A stretch of DNA of 54,986 bases from Pedobacter nanyangensis (GTDB lineage: Bacteria; Bacteroidota; Bacteroidia; Sphingobacteriales; Sphingobacteriaceae): positions 1-54,986 of the forward strand of contig NZ_QMHO01000020.1 in the NCBI RefSeq assembly GCF_003313505.1, given 5' to 3'. The notes beneath the pieces were generated by a model. That model was not told where the DNA came from and did not search any database. It worked only from the letters and a program-made list of their open reading frames with translations. Both the position numbers and the translations under genes were made by a program. Each line of letters starts with the position of its first letter. Within the stretch, counting starts at the first letter, position 1. Shown here piece by piece: positions 54,452 to 54,986 of this stretch.

Positions 54452-54986
54452 TTAATTTTTTAATGGAACCCCCAAAACTCCTTTTAAAGCTCTTGCACGT
54501 TCTTCTTTGCTCATCGGTGGTATAATCAGGTCCGTCCATTTGTTAAACTGCTCTTTTGTAGGAAGGATATCCTTGTTCAGCGAAGCCAGCAATTCGGTTA
54601 GTATACTGGTAAGCTGTTGTTTCGAAGGACTTTTGGAAAGGGCATCCCTTGCATTTTCGGTCAGCTTTATGGCTGAATTTTTATCGTTGGTTTTCCAGGC
54701 GCTTTGGACCAGGTTAAAAATGAACTTTACGTTATCGGGATCAATGCTGAGCGATTTTTCTCCAGCCTTAAACAGTTTCCGGTCTATTTCTAAATTGTCT
54801 ACCTTTTTTCCCCATGCACTAATATTCGAAATCATTTCTAAGGTTTTGGGACTAACGCTGATGTCAATGGCCTTATCAAGCTGTGTGACCAGCTCGGTTG
54901 GGTCGCCTACGTTGTTCGCTAATGCTTGGTATAGGTGTAGATTTCGTTGAAAGTAACCACTGCCTTTCGTTCCAAGCTGGTCACCC
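54452..54986 (-). CDS. Thioredoxin-TPR paralogue, C-terminal part only (cut by window end)
   Basis: The frame is open from the window end to the stop at 54452, about 178 codons. It begins GDQLGTKGSGYFQRNLHLYQ and ends VLGVPLKN. It aligns with the C-terminal TPR region of the neighbouring protein (KSLSIDPDNVKFIFNLVQSA with KSLSIDPDNLDFIHRLVRRA; ILTELLASLNKDILPTKEQF with ILTELLASLKKDILPTKEQF). It is therefore a tandem duplicate, and its thioredoxin part should lie beyond the window. The first Met codon at 54835 is internal, not the start. Confidence 0.85.
   Translation of the reverse strand, partial: GDQLGTKGSGYFQRNLHLYQALANNVGDPTELVTQLDKAIDISVSPKTLEMISNISAWGKKVDNLEIDRKLFKAGEKSLSIDPDNVKFIFNLVQSAWKTNDKNSAIKLTENARDALSKSPSKQQLTSILTELLASLNKDILPTKEQFNKWTDLIIPPMSKEERARALKGVLGVPLKN
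54936..54986. repeat. 51-bp inverted copy of the left window end
   Basis: The exact reverse complement of bases 1-51. Here it lies in frame within the truncated TPR gene (residues GDQLGTKGSGYFQRNL), so this is probably its native place and the copy at position 1 is the displaced one. Confidence 0.9.

Overview
The window reads as part of a Bacteroidota genome, most likely Sphingobacteriaceae (Pedobacter/Sphingobacterium type). The evidence is SusC/SusD pairs, type IX secretion (T9SS) sorting tails, an RteC-domain protein, IntDOT-type integrase sequence, promoter boxes matching the Bacteroidota -7 consensus TAnnTTTG, and Bacteroidota-specific families (DUF3347, DUF6660-like, haem-binding domain, a small 'PRPP synthetase-like' protein). 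The genus is inferred, not proven.

Positions 1-24,700 form a heavy-metal resistance island with every gene on the minus strand. (i) Copper module, 77-11,942: an HMA-AraC fusion regulator, the P1B-1 ATPase CopA, a CopZ-like chaperone, a Cys/Lys-rich exported protein, and a tightly packed eight-gene operon running from 7,830 down to 77 (HMA-DUF3347, small protein, CopB-type ATPase with a CPH motif, DUF3347 lipoprotein, DUF305, YHS/TRASH-like lipoprotein, CxxCH haem protein, multicopper oxidase). (ii) An RteC-domain gene, a hallmark of CTnDOT-like conjugative elements. (iii) Zn/Cd/Co module, 13,218-21,863: P1B-2 ATPase, CzcB, a CzcA-TolC fusion, a DUF6660-like peptide and a Fur-family regulator. 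(iv) Mercury uptake module, 22,285-23,464: ArsR, MerTP and a small Cys-rich protein, with no merA in view. (v) An in-frame chimera of integrase, HerA-like and coupling-protein fragments, which marks decayed ICE boundary DNA.

Positions 24,700-26,240 are a gene-poor junction with a possible att core, a perfect 15-bp dyad, two terminators and a frameshifted gene remnant.

Positions 26,244-51,553 look like a chromosomal polysaccharide utilisation region aimed at pectic or acetylated polysaccharide. It has SusC, SusD, a PL1 pectate-lyase-like enzyme and a T9SS protein (minus strand), two CE12-type SGNH acetylesterases (plus), a GHL15-like putative glycosidase, a GH109-like Gfo/Idh/MocA enzyme with NagB, a LacI regulator, a second Tat-exported Gfo/Idh/MocA protein, NagA with NagP, and UxaB-UxaA followed by ApbE. 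A dyad with core GGWARCGTTCTCG sits in all four promoter regions of this block. It links amino-sugar and hexuronate catabolism to one predicted regulon.

Positions 51,554-54,986 hold a 42-bp tandem repeat array and three related thioredoxin or thioredoxin-TPR genes, the last cut by the window end. The first and last 51 bases of the window are perfect inverted copies of each other.
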